Assembly (NCBI GenBank): GCA_035560235.1
Contig: DATMAG010000073.1
Coordinates: 1-64,000 of the forward strand
Direction of reading: 5' to 3'
From: DASRDU01 sp035560235
Lineage (GTDB): Bacteria; Acidobacteriota; Blastocatellia; RBC074
DNA length: 64,000 nt
In this document: one piece after another, positions 49,816 through 61,908 of the stretch
Layout: each line of letters begins with the position of its first letter
Numbering within the stretch: the stretch's first letter is position 1
Translations under genes and position numbers: made by a program
Notes under the pieces: model-generated
Told to the model about the DNA's origin: nothing
What the model saw: only the letters and a program-made list of their open reading frames with translations
The model's database searches: none

Positions 49816-49988
49816 GAATGGAACACGGATTGAACTGATGTGACGAATCAGCATCTGTCCTGATCAGTCTCATCCGCTTCATCCGTGTTCTATTTTGACA
49901 GGAGAGAATGGAACGCTGATTGAACGGATCCGACGGATTGAGACTGATCCGCTATGATCCGCCGCATCCGTGTCATCCGTGTTCTATT
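49816..49988. repeat. Tandem pair of palindromic nonamer-word units
   Basis: Two related units of about 80 bp (49816-49895 and 49906-49988) start with GAATGGAACRCKGATTGAAC and end with CATCCGTGTTCTATT. Each folds back on itself, as the left part is the complement of the right. The 9-bp word CATCCGTGT recurs. It lies between two co-directional minus-strand genes. Similar words occur in intergenic repeats of many bacteria. Confidence 0.78.
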
Positions 49989-51417
49989 CAGCCTGCCCCT
50001 CTCTCAATTCCTTCGCCAGCCACTCAAGCCGCGCAATCGAAGCGCGAATGTCCGCGTCCGTCGTGCGCGGATTGATCGGACACATCCGCAGCACAAACCG
50101 GCCACGCAGCACGGTCGAACTCGCAAAGGCGAAACCATCCGCGATACCCGCCGCCGCCAGGCGCTGATTGAATTCGTTGAGTTCAGCTTCGCTCGCTCCC
50201 GGCCACACATAACGAAACGACACCATCCCAAGCGTTGCGGGCGAAGTCACCTGCCAGCATCCGCTTTCACTCAGCGTGCGTTCGGCCAGATCAGCCATTT
50301 CAAAGCCGTGCTCAACAGCAGCGCGGAATGAAGCAACGCCGAAGACCTTGAACGAGAGCCACACCTTCAGCGCCCGAAAGCTGCGCGTCAGTTGTACGCC
50401 CTGTTCGCAGAAATTGACTTCTTCAAGCGCCCGGTTCGTGTCGTGCATGTATTCAGGCAAAACGTGAAAGCTGCGGCGCAGCAGGCTGCCGTCGCGCAGC
50501 AGCACGACTCCGGTTTCGTAAGGCTGAAAGAGCCACTTGTGCGGATCGAGCGCCAGCGAATCGGCCCGCTCAAGTCCGGCCAGCAATCTTCTGCCGCGTT
50601 CGCACAACACCGCCGCCGCGCCGTAAGCCCCGTCCAGGTGCAGCCACAGATTTTCCTGCGCGCAGTAATCGGCCAGTTCATCAAGCGGATCAATCGCTCC
50701 GGTGTTGGTCGTTCCGGCATTGGCCACGACGCAGAAAGGCCGCCGCCCCGCCGCCCGATCCTGATTCACCGCTTCGCGCAGCCGCGCCAGGTCAAGCCTG
50801 TATTCATCATCAGGCTCAAGACGCCGAATCTGCTCCGGCCTGAAACCAAGCAGCCACAATGCGCGGTCAACGCACGAATGCGTCTGATCTGAGTAATAGA
50901 CCACCGCATCCTCAGTGCGATCATTCAGCCTGATATGCCGTGCCACCGCGAGCGCCGTCAGATTGGCCATCGAACCGCCCGACACAAAATGTCCGCCCGC
51001 CGTTTCAGGCAGCCCGCACAACTGCCGCAGCCAGTCAATCGTCACCAGTTCGACCTGCGCCGCGCCCGAAGCCCCGACCCACGTTCCCGCAAACGGGTCA
51101 TACCCGGCAGTCAGAGTTTCAGCCAGCACACTGATGAAATTGCTCGGCGCGGGAATGAACGCAAAAAAGCGCGGATGATTGGTGTGCGAAATGTGAGTCC
51201 AGACATCGCGCCGCAACTGTGCCAGCACAGCCTTGGCAGCGATTCCGCTTTCAGGCAGCGGCTCACGCAACCGCGTTTCCAGCTCAGCGCGCGAACCGAT
51301 CTGAGTCACACGCTTGTCCGGCAGTTGCTCGAAATGTTCTGTCAGTTGCTCAATGACGCGATAGCCGAGTTCCCGCATCTCATCGCGGGTCAGTTGCAGT
51401 TTGTTATTCAAAGGCAT
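49984..51417 (-). CDS. PLP-dependent (group II) amino acid decarboxylase
   Basis: A 477-residue fold-type-I enzyme. It has SGGSMANLTALAVARH, the PLP-stacking His in YYSDQTHSCVDRA, Asp in NAGTTNTGAIDPL and the PLP lysine in LDPHKWLFQPYET. This pattern matches aromatic-L-amino-acid decarboxylases (tryptophan, tyrosine or DOPA); an aspartate or glutamate decarboxylase role is less likely. Its substrate needs assay. mnmA starts upstream on the same strand, 15 bp away. Confidence 0.9.
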   Translation of the reverse strand: MPLNNKLQLTRDEMRELGYRVIEQLTEHFEQLPDKRVTQIGSRAELETRLREPLPESGIAAKAVLAQLRRDVWTHISHTNHPRFFAFIPAPSNFISVLAETLTAGYDPFAGTWVGASGAAQVELVTIDWLRQLCGLPETAGGHFVSGGSMANLTALAVARHIRLNDRTEDAVVYYSDQTHSCVDRALWLLGFRPEQIRRLEPDDEYRLDLARLREAVNQDRAAGRRPFCVVANAGTTNTGAIDPLDELADYCAQENLWLHLDGAYGAAAVLCERGRRLLAGLERADSLALDPHKWLFQPYETGVVLLRDGSLLRRSFHVLPEYMHDTNRALEEVNFCEQGVQLTRSFRALKVWLSFKVFGVASFRAAVEHGFEMADLAERTLSESGCWQVTSPATLGMVSFRYVWPGASEAELNEFNQRLAAAGIADGFAFASSTVLRGRFVLRMCPINPRTTDADIRASIARLEWLAKELREGQAE

Positions 51418-51432
51418 AATTCCAGTAATGTG

Positions 51433-52605
51433 TCAGGCAATCCATCCCCCGCCCACCACAATGTCACCATCATAAAACACCGCTGCCTGGCCGGGCGTGA
51501 CGGCGCGCTGCGGTTCATCGAATGTCACCTGCACCGTTGAGTCCTGGCCCGGCGCAATGACTGCCGCCGCTTCGCCGTGACGCGAACGAATCCTGACCGA
51601 CACGCGCAGCGGTTCATTCAATTCAGCAATCGCAATCCAGTTGGGCCGCGCCACAGTCATTTCACGCCTGAGCAGTTCATCGCCGGAACCCACGACCACG
51701 CGATTTCTGTGCGAATCAATCTGCACGACATAAAGCGGCTGCGGAGCCGAGAGGCCGATGCCGCGCCGCTGCCCGATGGTGTAACGATGAATGCCGCCGT
51801 GCTGCCCAAGCACTTTGCCGTCAGTCGTGACAATCTCACCCGGCGGCGGCGCTTCAGTTGCGGCGAGCGAGCCGTCATTCAATGACTGACCGAGAATCGG
51901 CAGATCGTTTTCGCTCGCGGTCTGATGCGCGCCGGTCTTTGCTTCTTCAAGGTAACGATCAATGAAGCGCGCATAGTTGCCGTCAGGAATGAAACAGATT
52001 TCCTGACTTTCTGGCTTCTGCGCGGTCGGCAATCCGGCAGCCTGCGCGAGCGCGCGCACTTCGTCCTTCGTCATTGCGCCGAGCGGAAAGAGCGCATAAC
52101 TCAACTGCTCCTGCGTCAGTTCAAAAAGAAAGTAAGACTGATCCTTCGCCAGATGGGTGCTGCGTTTGAGCAGCCAGCGGCGGCGTTCATCGTCCCATTC
52201 AACGCGGGCATAATGACCGGTTGCCACTTTTTCAGCGCCCACGCTTTTGGTCAGTTCAACCAGCTTGTCGAACTTCAGATAAGAGTTGCACGCGACACAC
52301 GGACTCGGCGTGCGGCCCGCGAGGTAATTCTCGACAAACGGGCGCACGACATCGCGCTCAAAATCCTCTTCGAGATTGAGCACATAAAACGGAATGCCCA
52401 GCTTTGCCGCGACCGTGCGCGCATCGTAAAGATCATCGAGCGAACAGCACTTTGACGGCAGGGCTTCGCCGTCCGGCCCGACATTGATGCGCCGCTGATT
52501 CCAGAGCTGCATCGAAAAGCCGACCAGATCGTGTCCCTGAGTTTTCAGTAATGCGGCGGTCGTTGAACTGTCCACGCCACCGCTCATGGCTACAGCAATC
52601 ATCAT
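51433..52605 (-). CDS. mnmA: tRNA-specific 2-thiouridylase MnmA
   Basis: Inserts the 2-thio group into U34 of tRNA-Lys, -Glu and -Gln. It has the PP-loop [13 protein letters not shown] near the N-terminus, the catalytic Cys in [12 protein letters not shown] and the second Cys in [12 protein letters not shown], then the [13 protein letters not shown] start of the C-terminal beta barrel. At 390 residues it is slightly longer than usual. No tRNA substrate or other sulfur-relay gene is adjacent. Confidence 0.96.
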   Translation of the reverse strand: MMIAVAMSGGVDSSTTAALLKTQGHDLVGFSMQLWNQRRINVGPDGEALPSKCCSLDDLYDARTVAAKLGIPFYVLNLEEDFERDVVRPFVENYLAGRTPSPCVACNSYLKFDKLVELTKSVGAEKVATGHYARVEWDDERRRWLLKRSTHLAKDQSYFLFELTQEQLSYALFPLGAMTKDEVRALAQAAGLPTAQKPESQEICFIPDGNYARFIDRYLEEAKTGAHQTASENDLPILGQSLNDGSLAATEAPPPGEIVTTDGKVLGQHGGIHRYTIGQRRGIGLSAPQPLYVVQIDSHRNRVVVGSGDELLRREMTVARPNWIAIAELNEPLRVSVRIRSRHGEAAAVIAPGQDSTVQVTFDEPQRAVTPGQAAVFYDGDIVVGGGWIA

Positions 52606-52788
52606 AAAAATCGTCCTGCTTCAGACATAAACAGGCATCGCAAAGGAGCTGGCATCAGGCTTCAGAACTTCTGAAAATTCGGATTGAACCTTCGCCGTTT
52701 TCAGACTCGCAACAATTGACCCGCGATGCTAATATCAAAGCGCGGATTCTAGCACGAACCGCCATCCTGATGCAGAAATGACGAGGTT

Positions 52789-53628
52789 ATGACAAGGACG
52801 ACAGACACATCAACCCCGCATGCAACTGAGCAGGTGATTGAGAAATATCGCCTCACCAAAGAACCGTTCTATCTCAACATCGGCAACGAAACTGAAATCT
52901 TTGAGACGGCTTTCAGATCGAAACTGCCGCTGATGCTCAAGGGGCCGACCGGCTGCGGCAAGACGCGCTTTGTCGAAGCGATGGCTTATCGCCTGGGCCG
53001 CCCGCTCGTGACGGTCGCCTGTCACGAGGATTTGTCAGCCACCGATCTGGTGGGCCGCTTTCTGCTCGAAGGCGAAGAGACGGTCTGGCACGACGGGCCG
53101 CTCACGACTGCCGTGCGACACGGCGCGATCTGTTATCTCGATGAAATTGTCGAAGCGCGCAAGGACACCATCGTTTTAATTCACCCGCTCACTGATGACC
53201 GGCGCGTGCTGCCGGTCGAAAAGCGCGGCGTGATTCTTTCAGCGCCTGATGATTTCATGCTGGTGATTTCCTACAACCCCGGCTATCAGAGCGTGCTCAA
53301 GGATCTGAAGCAGTCCACCCGCCAGCGCTTCCTGTCGGTCGAATTCAACTATCCGCCCGCCGAAGCCGAAGCGCAGATTGTGGCGAAGGAAGGCGGCGTT
53401 GATGAACGCACGGCGCGCGATCTGGTCAAGATCGGCGAGAAGGTGCGCAACCTCAAGGGACACGGCCTTGAAGAAGGCGTCTCGACCCGGCTGCTGGTTT
53501 ACGCCGCGCAACTGATTGCCAGCGGCGTCGCGCCCGTCACGGCCTGCGAAGTCGCCATTGCCAACCCGATCACTGACGATGCCGAACTGCAGCGCGGCAT
53601 CAGGGAAATTGTCACCACTGTCATCTGA
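52789..53628 (+). CDS. MoxR-type AAA+ ATPase (NorQ/CbbQ-like)
   Basis: A 279-residue AAA+ ATPase of the NorQ/CbbQ/GvpN group. Walker A is [11 protein letters not shown] (51-61), Walker B is [11 protein letters not shown] with Asp118-Glu119, and sensor and second-region residues lie in VISYNPGYQ and [10 protein letters not shown]. Such motors activate a protein partner by pulling on a VWA-domain adaptor. The partner gene (NorD-like) follows 79 bp downstream on the same strand. No nitric-oxide reductase or Rubisco gene is present. Confidence 0.92.
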   Translation: MTRTTDTSTPHATEQVIEKYRLTKEPFYLNIGNETEIFETAFRSKLPLMLKGPTGCGKTRFVEAMAYRLGRPLVTVACHEDLSATDLVGRFLLEGEETVWHDGPLTTAVRHGAICYLDEIVEARKDTIVLIHPLTDDRRVLPVEKRGVILSAPDDFMLVISYNPGYQSVLKDLKQSTRQRFLSVEFNYPPAEAEAQIVAKEGGVDERTARDLVKIGEKVRNLKGHGLEEGVSTRLLVYAAQLIASGVAPVTACEVAIANPITDDAELQRGIREIVTTVI

Positions 53629-53640
53629 GTCAGGCTACGC

Positions 53641-53689
53641 AGGGCAATCTCAAATCTCAACTTTGAAATCTGAGATTTGAAATTGTCCT
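53641..53689. repeat. Heptad palindrome (AATCTCA family)
   Basis: Arms 53641-53659 and 53671-53689 pair at 17 of 19 positions. The 7-bp unit AATCTCA is repeated, and related words GATTTGA and AATCTGA complete the arms. It lies between the NorQ-like stop and the NorD-like start, on the plus strand. It belongs to the same family as the 31.8 kb palindrome. Confidence 0.85.
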
Positions 53690-53707
53690 GCTCGCATCAG
53701 TCATCTA

Positions 53708-56700
53708 ATGAGCGAAGAGAAGAAAGGAATCACAGGCGCACTGAGTCGCCACCTGAAAGGTATGACGCGCAGCACCGTTGAATCGCTGGCCAGAAAGTTT
53801 GGCGTCATGCCTTCTGACCGGGCCTGGGTCGCCGTTGATGTCGGCGCCTCGCTGGCCAGCGTGTCGCTGTCAGTGACGAGCGAATTTTTCAAAGCCGCGC
53901 CTGAAGTCGCGCAGTACCTTGAAAACGATGACCTGCGCGCGTGGGCCGAGCTGGGCCGCCGCATCGCGCTCAACAATGCCGAAGAGGCCATCGAATTTTT
54001 CGGCACTTCAGCCGAAACGCTCGCCGCCGTTCCTGAAAAGCTGCGCCCGCTGCTCGTCGCCCTGTGCGGCAAACAGATTGTGCTTTCGCCCGCCGCCGCG
54101 CTCGGCACATTCCGTGAAGCGCCGCGCACGGTCAAAACTCTGGGCAGCGAGGACTCGGCCATCCGGCTTTTCAATATTGCCGTTGAAGTCGCGCATCGCT
54201 CAGTCAAGCACAGTGTCGAAGTGCTGGCCGCCGCGCCCAAAGCTCTGGCCGAACTGCAGCGGCTTGAAAACACGCTCGAAAAAACTGACGAAAGCAAATC
54301 TCCGACTGAATACACGCTCAGCCTGGCTGAAAGTTTTGCGCAGCGCACCGGAGCCACTGCTGCTGAATTTCTGACTACGGTTGGCGAAGGGCTGAGCTTT
54401 ATTCGCGCGCGTCAGGAGATCGCCTCGCTGTGTGAACAGACGCTTGTCTTTCTCGAACGCGGTGGCGCGACGGCGCTGCAATACTTCCGCTCGGCGCGCG
54501 CAGTGCTTGAACACGGCGGCAACAACAGCTTTCAGAAATGGAGCCACGTCACGCGCCGCGTCGCTGAAGAAGGCAACGCGCTGGTTTATGACTTTCTGAA
54601 GCTGACGCCGAAAATCCTGGCCGCACTGGCGCAGCAGTATCGTCGGCAGTCGCGGCAGAATCCGAACACCAGCGCGACCGAACGCATCAACACGGTGCTC
54701 AATGTCGTTGAGGAACTGACCTCAGGCAGCGTTTACAGCGCGCTTGAATGTTTCAAGAGCGCGCCGCGTGCGCTCGCGGTCGCTTCGCTTGATCAGTTTC
54801 AGCTCTGGGCGCGTGATGGCGCACAGCTTCACCGTCAGGATCGCCGCCGCGCGCAGGCTTATTACGCACTCGAATCAAAGAGCAGCCAGGAACTGCTGCG
54901 CAGCGGTCACGACGGGATGACGCTGGAATCAATCGCGCACCTGCTGCGGCTTTACATCGAAGGACTGACCGGACGCGAAATGGTGATTGCGCCGCTCGGT
55001 TCAGTTCCCGATGAATCGAAAATCAGCGATGGCAACACCATTCAACTGCCCGCCGTCGTCGCTGAATTCGGCAGCCCTGACGATGATTTCAGACTTTACA
55101 AAGTCCTCGCCGCGCACGCTGCCGGGCAGATTGAATTCGGCACTCGCGCCGCAGGCACGCCCGAACTGCGCGCCGCGCTGATGGAAATTGACGCGCACTT
55201 CAATCAGAAAAATGCTGATTCGCGCAAGCCGACGCAGGAAGATTTGCGCGATTATCTCGAAAGCCCCGATGAAATGCCGCTTCCGCGCGCGACGCTGACC
55301 GAGTATCAGATTGAGAACGCCGATTACAAGATCGTCATTTCGCGCTTTCCGAATGCGCCGCTTGCGGCCCGCATCTTCACGACGCTTGAGAACGGGCGCA
55401 TTGATCACCTGCTGCGCCAGGCCTATCGCGGCATCAGGCGCGATCTGAATTTCGTTCGCTCGCGGCTGATTGAACGCCGCCCGCCGATCAGCGGTCTGCC
55501 GATTGATCAGCTTGTTTACGAAATCCTCTTTCAGATCACGCTCTGCGGCGGCGTGATTGATCAGACCGCGCGCAAGGCTTACTTTGAAGTCATCCGCGAA
55601 TTTGAAACCATCGTCGCTGATTATCTGAAACGCGATGATGCGAGCGTGGCCGATACGCTGATGGCGACGAAGCGCGTCTACAACCTGCTGCTGCAGAAAC
55701 AGGATCAGCAGCACGTCGAACGCGAAGCCGAAGAAGCGGACGAGGAATCAGACGACGACACGCAGCCGTCAGAACAGCGCAACGAACAACAGCAGCAACA
55801 GCGCGTCGAACAGCAGCGCACGCAGGAGCCGTTCAATCAGTGGGCCGAGCCGAATGAGGAAACGATTCAGACCGATTCTGAAATCCTCAGCGAACTGATG
55901 AACGCTGAAACCGCCGAGCAGGAATTGCAGGAAGGCGATCAGGTCTTTCTTTACGATGAATGGGATCGTGAGTTAGGCGATCACCGCGCCAAATGGTGCC
56001 GCGTCATTCAGCGCGAAAACCGACGCGGCAGCCGTGATTTCGTCGAACGCGTGCGCGCGCAGTATTCCGGCGTGATTTCATCCATCCGTAATCAGTTCCA
56101 GCTGCTGCGCCCCGAATCACTGCGCCGCATCAAGGGCGAACTCGACGGCGACGATTACGACTTGCAGGCCGTGATTGACCGGCACATTGATCTGAAAACG
56201 ACGGGCCGTCCGTCCGAACGCATCTACATTCGCCACGTGCGCCGCGAACGCGACGTGGCCGTTTCGTTCCTGCTTGATATGTCGTCATCAACGGCCCGCA
56301 CGATCACGCGCCATCCGAATCAGCCGTACACGCGACCAGGGCAGAAGATCATTGACATCGAAAAGCAGGGACTCGTGCTGATGAGCGAAGCACTGGAAGC
56401 CGTCGGTGACGCTTACGCTATTTACGGTTTCACGAGCGAAGGACGTCGCAACGTGAAATATTTCGTCATCAAACAATTCGGTGAGCATTACTCGCCCGAA
56501 GTCGAGCGCCGCATCGGCGGCATCACCTATCACAACAACACGCGCCTTGGCGCAGCCGTGCGTCACGCCACGACGATGCTTGAACGCCAGGACGCCCGCA
56601 CGAAGCTGCTGATCGTGCTGAGCGACGGGCGGCCTTACGACCACGATTACGGCGATTCCCGCTACGCGCGCGAGGACACCAGGATGGCGCTGCGCTTCGC

Positions 56701-56857
56701 CAAAGTCTCAGGCATCACGCCGTTCTGCATCACGATTGACCGCGAATCCGAAGCCGAACTGAAAGACCTGTACGGCGAAGTCGGCTACACGATCATTGAC
56801 GACGTGATGAGCCTGCCGGAACGACTGCCGGGAATTTACCGAAGGCTGACAACATAA
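53708..56857 (+). CDS. NorD/CbbO-like VWA-domain protein with long N-terminal helical region
   Basis: A 1049-residue protein. The C-terminal VWA domain (about 845-1049) carries the MIDAS motif [11 protein letters not shown] (DxSxS) and the later [15 protein letters not shown] Glu/Gln-rich linker lies near 690-720 ([20 protein letters not shown]). The N-terminal 650 residues are almost all helical, much longer than in NorD (about 600 in total), and have weak internal repeats. It should act as the adaptor of the AAA+ motor upstream. Its target is not known. The start has no clear ribosome site, and a heptad palindrome lies just upstream. Confidence 0.88.
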   Translation: MSEEKKGITGALSRHLKGMTRSTVESLARKFGVMPSDRAWVAVDVGASLASVSLSVTSEFFKAAPEVAQYLENDDLRAWAELGRRIALNNAEEAIEFFGTSAETLAAVPEKLRPLLVALCGKQIVLSPAAALGTFREAPRTVKTLGSEDSAIRLFNIAVEVAHRSVKHSVEVLAAAPKALAELQRLENTLEKTDESKSPTEYTLSLAESFAQRTGATAAEFLTTVGEGLSFIRARQEIASLCEQTLVFLERGGATALQYFRSARAVLEHGGNNSFQKWSHVTRRVAEEGNALVYDFLKLTPKILAALAQQYRRQSRQNPNTSATERINTVLNVVEELTSGSVYSALECFKSAPRALAVASLDQFQLWARDGAQLHRQDRRRAQAYYALESKSSQELLRSGHDGMTLESIAHLLRLYIEGLTGREMVIAPLGSVPDESKISDGNTIQLPAVVAEFGSPDDDFRLYKVLAAHAAGQIEFGTRAAGTPELRAALMEIDAHFNQKNADSRKPTQEDLRDYLESPDEMPLPRATLTEYQIENADYKIVISRFPNAPLAARIFTTLENGRIDHLLRQAYRGIRRDLNFVRSRLIERRPPISGLPIDQLVYEILFQITLCGGVIDQTARKAYFEVIREFETIVADYLKRDDASVADTLMATKRVYNLLLQKQDQQHVEREAEEADEESDDDTQPSEQRNEQQQQQRVEQQRTQEPFNQWAEPNEETIQTDSEILSELMNAETAEQELQEGDQVFLYDEWDRELGDHRAKWCRVIQRENRRGSRDFVERVRAQYSGVISSIRNQFQLLRPESLRRIKGELDGDDYDLQAVIDRHIDLKTTGRPSERIYIRHVRRERDVAVSFLLDMSSSTARTITRHPNQPYTRPGQKIIDIEKQGLVLMSEALEAVGDAYAIYGFTSEGRRNVKYFVIKQFGEHYSPEVERRIGGITYHNNTRLGAAVRHATTMLERQDARTKLLIVLSDGRPYDHDYGDSRYAREDTRMALRFAKVSGITPFCITIDRESEAELKDLYGEVGYTIIDDVMSLPERLPGIYRRLTT

Positions 56858-56882
56858 TCGCCTTCAGCCGGGTTGATCTGCG

Positions 56883-57353
56883 ATGGAAGCCGTCATCTTC
56901 ATTGGCATCCAGGCCGCTGGTAAATCCACCTTTTACCAGCGGCGTTTTTTCAGCACTCACGTCCGGCTCAGTCTGGAGCTGCTGAGGACGCGCCATCGTG
57001 AGCGCATTCTGTTGCGCGCCTGTCTCGAAGCGAAGCAGCCTTTCGTGATTGATAACACCAACATCACCCGCGAAGCGCGGGCCGGATACATCAGCGCCGC
57101 AAAAACAGCCGGGTTTATCGTGACTGGCTATTACTTCCAGTCAGCCCTGCAGGCCGCGATTGAAAGAAACAGCCGCCGCACCGGCAGGGCATTCATCCCG
57201 GTCAAAGGCATTGCGGGAACGCATAAAAGACTCGAACTGCCGCGGCTCGATGAAGGCTTTGACCGGCTCTGGTATGTTGAGATTGATGCGGCCAATGAAT
57301 TCGTCGCCAAAGAATGGAAGGAACCGGAGGCAGTCAGCGATGATGTTTGCTGA
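56883..57353 (+). CDS. P-loop kinase of the polynucleotide/zeta-kinase type
   Basis: A 156-residue protein with Walker A GIQAAGKST at 8-16 and a hydrophobic strand FVIDNTNITREAR, which is the second Asp motif of PNK-like kinases. GYYFQSALQAAIERNSRRTG and IPVKGIAGTHKRL are typical of a small kinase family seen in many bacteria, whose substrate (nucleic acid 5' end or sugar) is not known. It starts 25 bp after the NorD-like stop and is probably co-transcribed with it. Confidence 0.82.
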   Translation: MEAVIFIGIQAAGKSTFYQRRFFSTHVRLSLELLRTRHRERILLRACLEAKQPFVIDNTNITREARAGYISAAKTAGFIVTGYYFQSALQAAIERNSRRTGRAFIPVKGIAGTHKRLELPRLDEGFDRLWYVEIDAANEFVAKEWKEPEAVSDDVC

Positions 57354-57414
57354 GCCGCGTAAAACGCGATCACGCCGCTTACTGGGATTACTCTGAATGG
57401 ATCGGGAGAGCGTC

Positions 57415-59451
<2,037 letters not shown>

Positions 59452-59507
59452 ACATTGCTGTTTGCTGGCAGCCGCGATTTACCGAAGGACGGAGGAACCT
59501 GACTGAT

Positions 59508-60635
59508 ATGAGTCCACACAGACTGCTCACCCTGATGCTGATTCTGTTCAGCGCCTCATTCAATCTTATGGGACAGACGAAGGCAGGCATTACGAAACAG
59601 GTCTATGGCAAAACTGCCGATGGCCGGAATGTTGACATTTACACGCTGACCAATGACAAGGGCATCGAAGCACGCATTATCAATTACGGCGGCATCGTCG
59701 TTTCGCTTAAGGTTCCTGACAACAAGGGGCAGATGGGCGATGTGGTGCTCGGCTTCGACGACCTGGAAAGTTATCTGACAAAGAATCCTTACTTCGGCTG
59801 CATCGTCGGTCGTTATGGCAATCGCATCGCCAAAGGCCGCTTCACGCTTGACGGTAAGGAATACAGGCTCGCCACCAACAACGGCGAAAACCACCTGCAC
59901 GGCGGTATCAAAGGCTTTGACAAACAGCTCTGGAAGGCAAAGCCGTTCACGACAAAACAGGGGCCTGCGCTTGAACTCAGGTATGTCAGCAAGGACGGCG
60001 AGGAAGGCTATCCGGGCAAACTCTCAGTCACGGTGGTCTACACGCTGACGAGCGATAACAGTCTGCGGATTGATTACACGGCGACGACCGACAAGGATAC
60101 GGTGGTCAACCTGACCAATCATTCCTATTTCAACCTGGCCGGGAGCGGCGACATTCTCGGTCATCAGCTGGTCATCAATGCCGACAGGTTCACGCCGGTT
60201 GATTCAGGGCTGATTCCGACCGGCGAACTGCGCAGCGTTAAAGGCACGCCCTTCGATTTCACCGCGCCGCACTCAATCGGTGAGCGCATTGAAGCGCAGG
60301 ATGAACAGATCGTTTTCGGCAAGGGCTACGATCACAACTTTGTGCTCAACAACCAGGACAAAACGCTGCGGCAGCAGGTCAGGGTTTATGAGCCGACGAC
60401 CGGGCGCGTGATGGAAGTCTTCACGACTGAGCCGGGCGTGCAGTTTTATTCAGGCAATTTTCTGGATGGGACGCTGACGGGCAAGGGCGGCAGGGTTTAT
60501 CAGCGGCGTTACGGCTTCTGTCTTGAGACGCAGCATTTCCCCGATTCACCGAATCATCCGAACTTCCCGACCACGACGCTCAAAAAAGGCGAGACTTATC
60601 GGACAACGACGCTGTACAGGTTTTCAGCGAAGTAA
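59508..60635 (+). CDS. galM: Secreted aldose 1-epimerase
   Basis: Interconverts the alpha and beta anomers of galactose, glucose and arabinose. A signal peptide (LLTLMLILFSASFNLMG) is followed by the GalM fold: GCIVGRYGNRIAKGRFTLDG, NHLHGGIKGFDK and LTNHSYFNLAG with the catalytic His, and FCLETQHFPDSPNHPNFP with the catalytic Glu. The start at 59508 is chosen because the signal peptide begins there; the earlier ATG at 59448 overlaps the GH127 stop and would add 20 non-signal residues. The pair suggests L-arabinose release and mutarotation outside the cytosol (inference). Confidence 0.9.
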   Translation: MSPHRLLTLMLILFSASFNLMGQTKAGITKQVYGKTADGRNVDIYTLTNDKGIEARIINYGGIVVSLKVPDNKGQMGDVVLGFDDLESYLTKNPYFGCIVGRYGNRIAKGRFTLDGKEYRLATNNGENHLHGGIKGFDKQLWKAKPFTTKQGPALELRYVSKDGEEGYPGKLSVTVVYTLTSDNSLRIDYTATTDKDTVVNLTNHSYFNLAGSGDILGHQLVINADRFTPVDSGLIPTGELRSVKGTPFDFTAPHSIGERIEAQDEQIVFGKGYDHNFVLNNQDKTLRQQVRVYEPTTGRVMEVFTTEPGVQFYSGNFLDGTLTGKGGRVYQRRYGFCLETQHFPDSPNHPNFPTTTLKKGETYRTTTLYRFSAK

Positions 60636-60646
60636 CCGGAGAGTGC

Positions 60647-60704
60647 AAACATCGGGGCCACGTGAAGGGAGCAATGATTTCTCCTTCGCGTGGCCTCGGT
60701 GTTT
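60647..60704. terminator. Bidirectional hairpin between convergent galM and transglycosylase genes
   Basis: Arms of about 24 nt (60647-60671 and 60681-60704) pair almost completely (core GGGGCCACG with GCGTGGCCTC, closing AAACA and TGTTT). No long T-tract, but A and T runs flank both sides. Confidence 0.72.
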
Positions 60705-60720
60705 GTTCTGAGGGAAGTTC

Positions 60721-61842
60721 TTACTGCCCGTGAGCGGACAATGGTTGCATCGGCAGGCCGAAAACATCAGGGTTTTCACCGACGATGGCGGCGGCAAAGA
60801 ATTTCGGCACGTAATTGCGGCTCTCCTGCCTGAAATAACTGTCAAGCTTGTCGGCGTTCGCAAAGAGTGACCAGAAGCTGCGGTCGAGGCCGGGATTTTC
60901 GCGGCGCAACTGCGTCAGATCGCGGCGCACCGTGTCAGGATTGCGATTGAAGCTCAGCAGCACGAGCGTCATGCTTCTGGCATCGGTGCCGAACTCAGTC
61001 ACGCGATCAGCAATGTACTGCGCGGCGACCGGAGCCATCTTTTCAGCGTTGCACAGATCCTTAGGTTCAGCGCCGTAAGCGCGGGCGCTCGCCGGAATGA
61101 ACTGAAACAGCCCTTTCGCGCCGTACGGGCTTTCCAGACAGGCGCGATACTCGGATTCGATGATCGGCAGATACAGGCCGACGATCACCGGCACGTGCCG
61201 CTCACGAAAGGCGCGCACGATCACGGGCGCATAAGTTCTTGCGCGGGTGAAAACATCGTGCAAGCCTTCGACCCCTGATTTTTCCCGCGAGACACCGGCC
61301 CGCGCCGCATACTCGTCAACATATCTTCTGATCGCCTGCACTGCTTCGTGACTGAACGAGTGCGGATTTTCTCCGAGCATGGCTGAAATGCGCCCGGCCT
61401 TTTCAGCCACGAAAGCCGCGCGTTCAGCCCCGGTCATCTGTTCCCAGGTTCTGACCGCTGAGTCCGGCTGAGTAAACACCAGGGTTGAAGAAAGCGAAGC
61501 GCGGTTGAGCAGCGCCGTTTTGTCGCCGCCGACCTCAGGGATTCCGGCGGTCATCAGCAGCAGCGTGATGACCTGAAAGATGACGAGTGATCTGAGACTT
61601 GTTTTGCGGCTCAGGCGGCGAGGCGGCGGCGCGGTTCCGGCTGGCCGGATGCTGATGATTTCGGTTCTGATCCGGCGTGAAGTTGCGCGCGGCAGCCAGA
61701 AACCGGAGGTTGACCGGACAAGTTCACCGGAAATTTTCGCGGCTGTCTCAGCAGACCAGGTTCCTGCCTGCCTCTCCCTGGAACAACCCGCAGTCTGACC
61801 GATGGTCAGTGATGCGTCGGAATAAGTGTCACTGTACTGCAC
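60721..61842 (-). CDS. Lytic transglycosylase (SLT domain)
   Basis: Cuts the MurNAc-GlcNAc bond of peptidoglycan. The Slt-type motifs are clear: LPIIESEYRACLESPYGAKG with the catalytic Glu in IESEY, then LFQFIPASARAYGAEP, and later VAAQYIADRVTEFG and LVLLSFNRNPD. A hydrophobic segment (SLVIFQVITLLLMTAG) near residue 90 may be a signal anchor or the true N-terminus; the 85 basic residues before it are doubtful. No LysM or other wall-binding domain is seen. It lies between a hairpin and carA. Confidence 0.85.
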   Translation of the reverse strand: MQYSDTYSDASLTIGQTAGCSRERQAGTWSAETAAKISGELVRSTSGFWLPRATSRRIRTEIISIRPAGTAPPPRRLSRKTSLRSLVIFQVITLLLMTAGIPEVGGDKTALLNRASLSSTLVFTQPDSAVRTWEQMTGAERAAFVAEKAGRISAMLGENPHSFSHEAVQAIRRYVDEYAARAGVSREKSGVEGLHDVFTRARTYAPVIVRAFRERHVPVIVGLYLPIIESEYRACLESPYGAKGLFQFIPASARAYGAEPKDLCNAEKMAPVAAQYIADRVTEFGTDARSMTLVLLSFNRNPDTVRRDLTQLRRENPGLDRSFWSLFANADKLDSYFRQESRNYVPKFFAAAIVGENPDVFGLPMQPLSAHGQ

Positions 61843-61908
61843 AAAACTACCCCCATGTCCATCAACACAGCTTCAAGACCTGCATTCGCCTGAACAGTGA
61901 GGAGGGCT

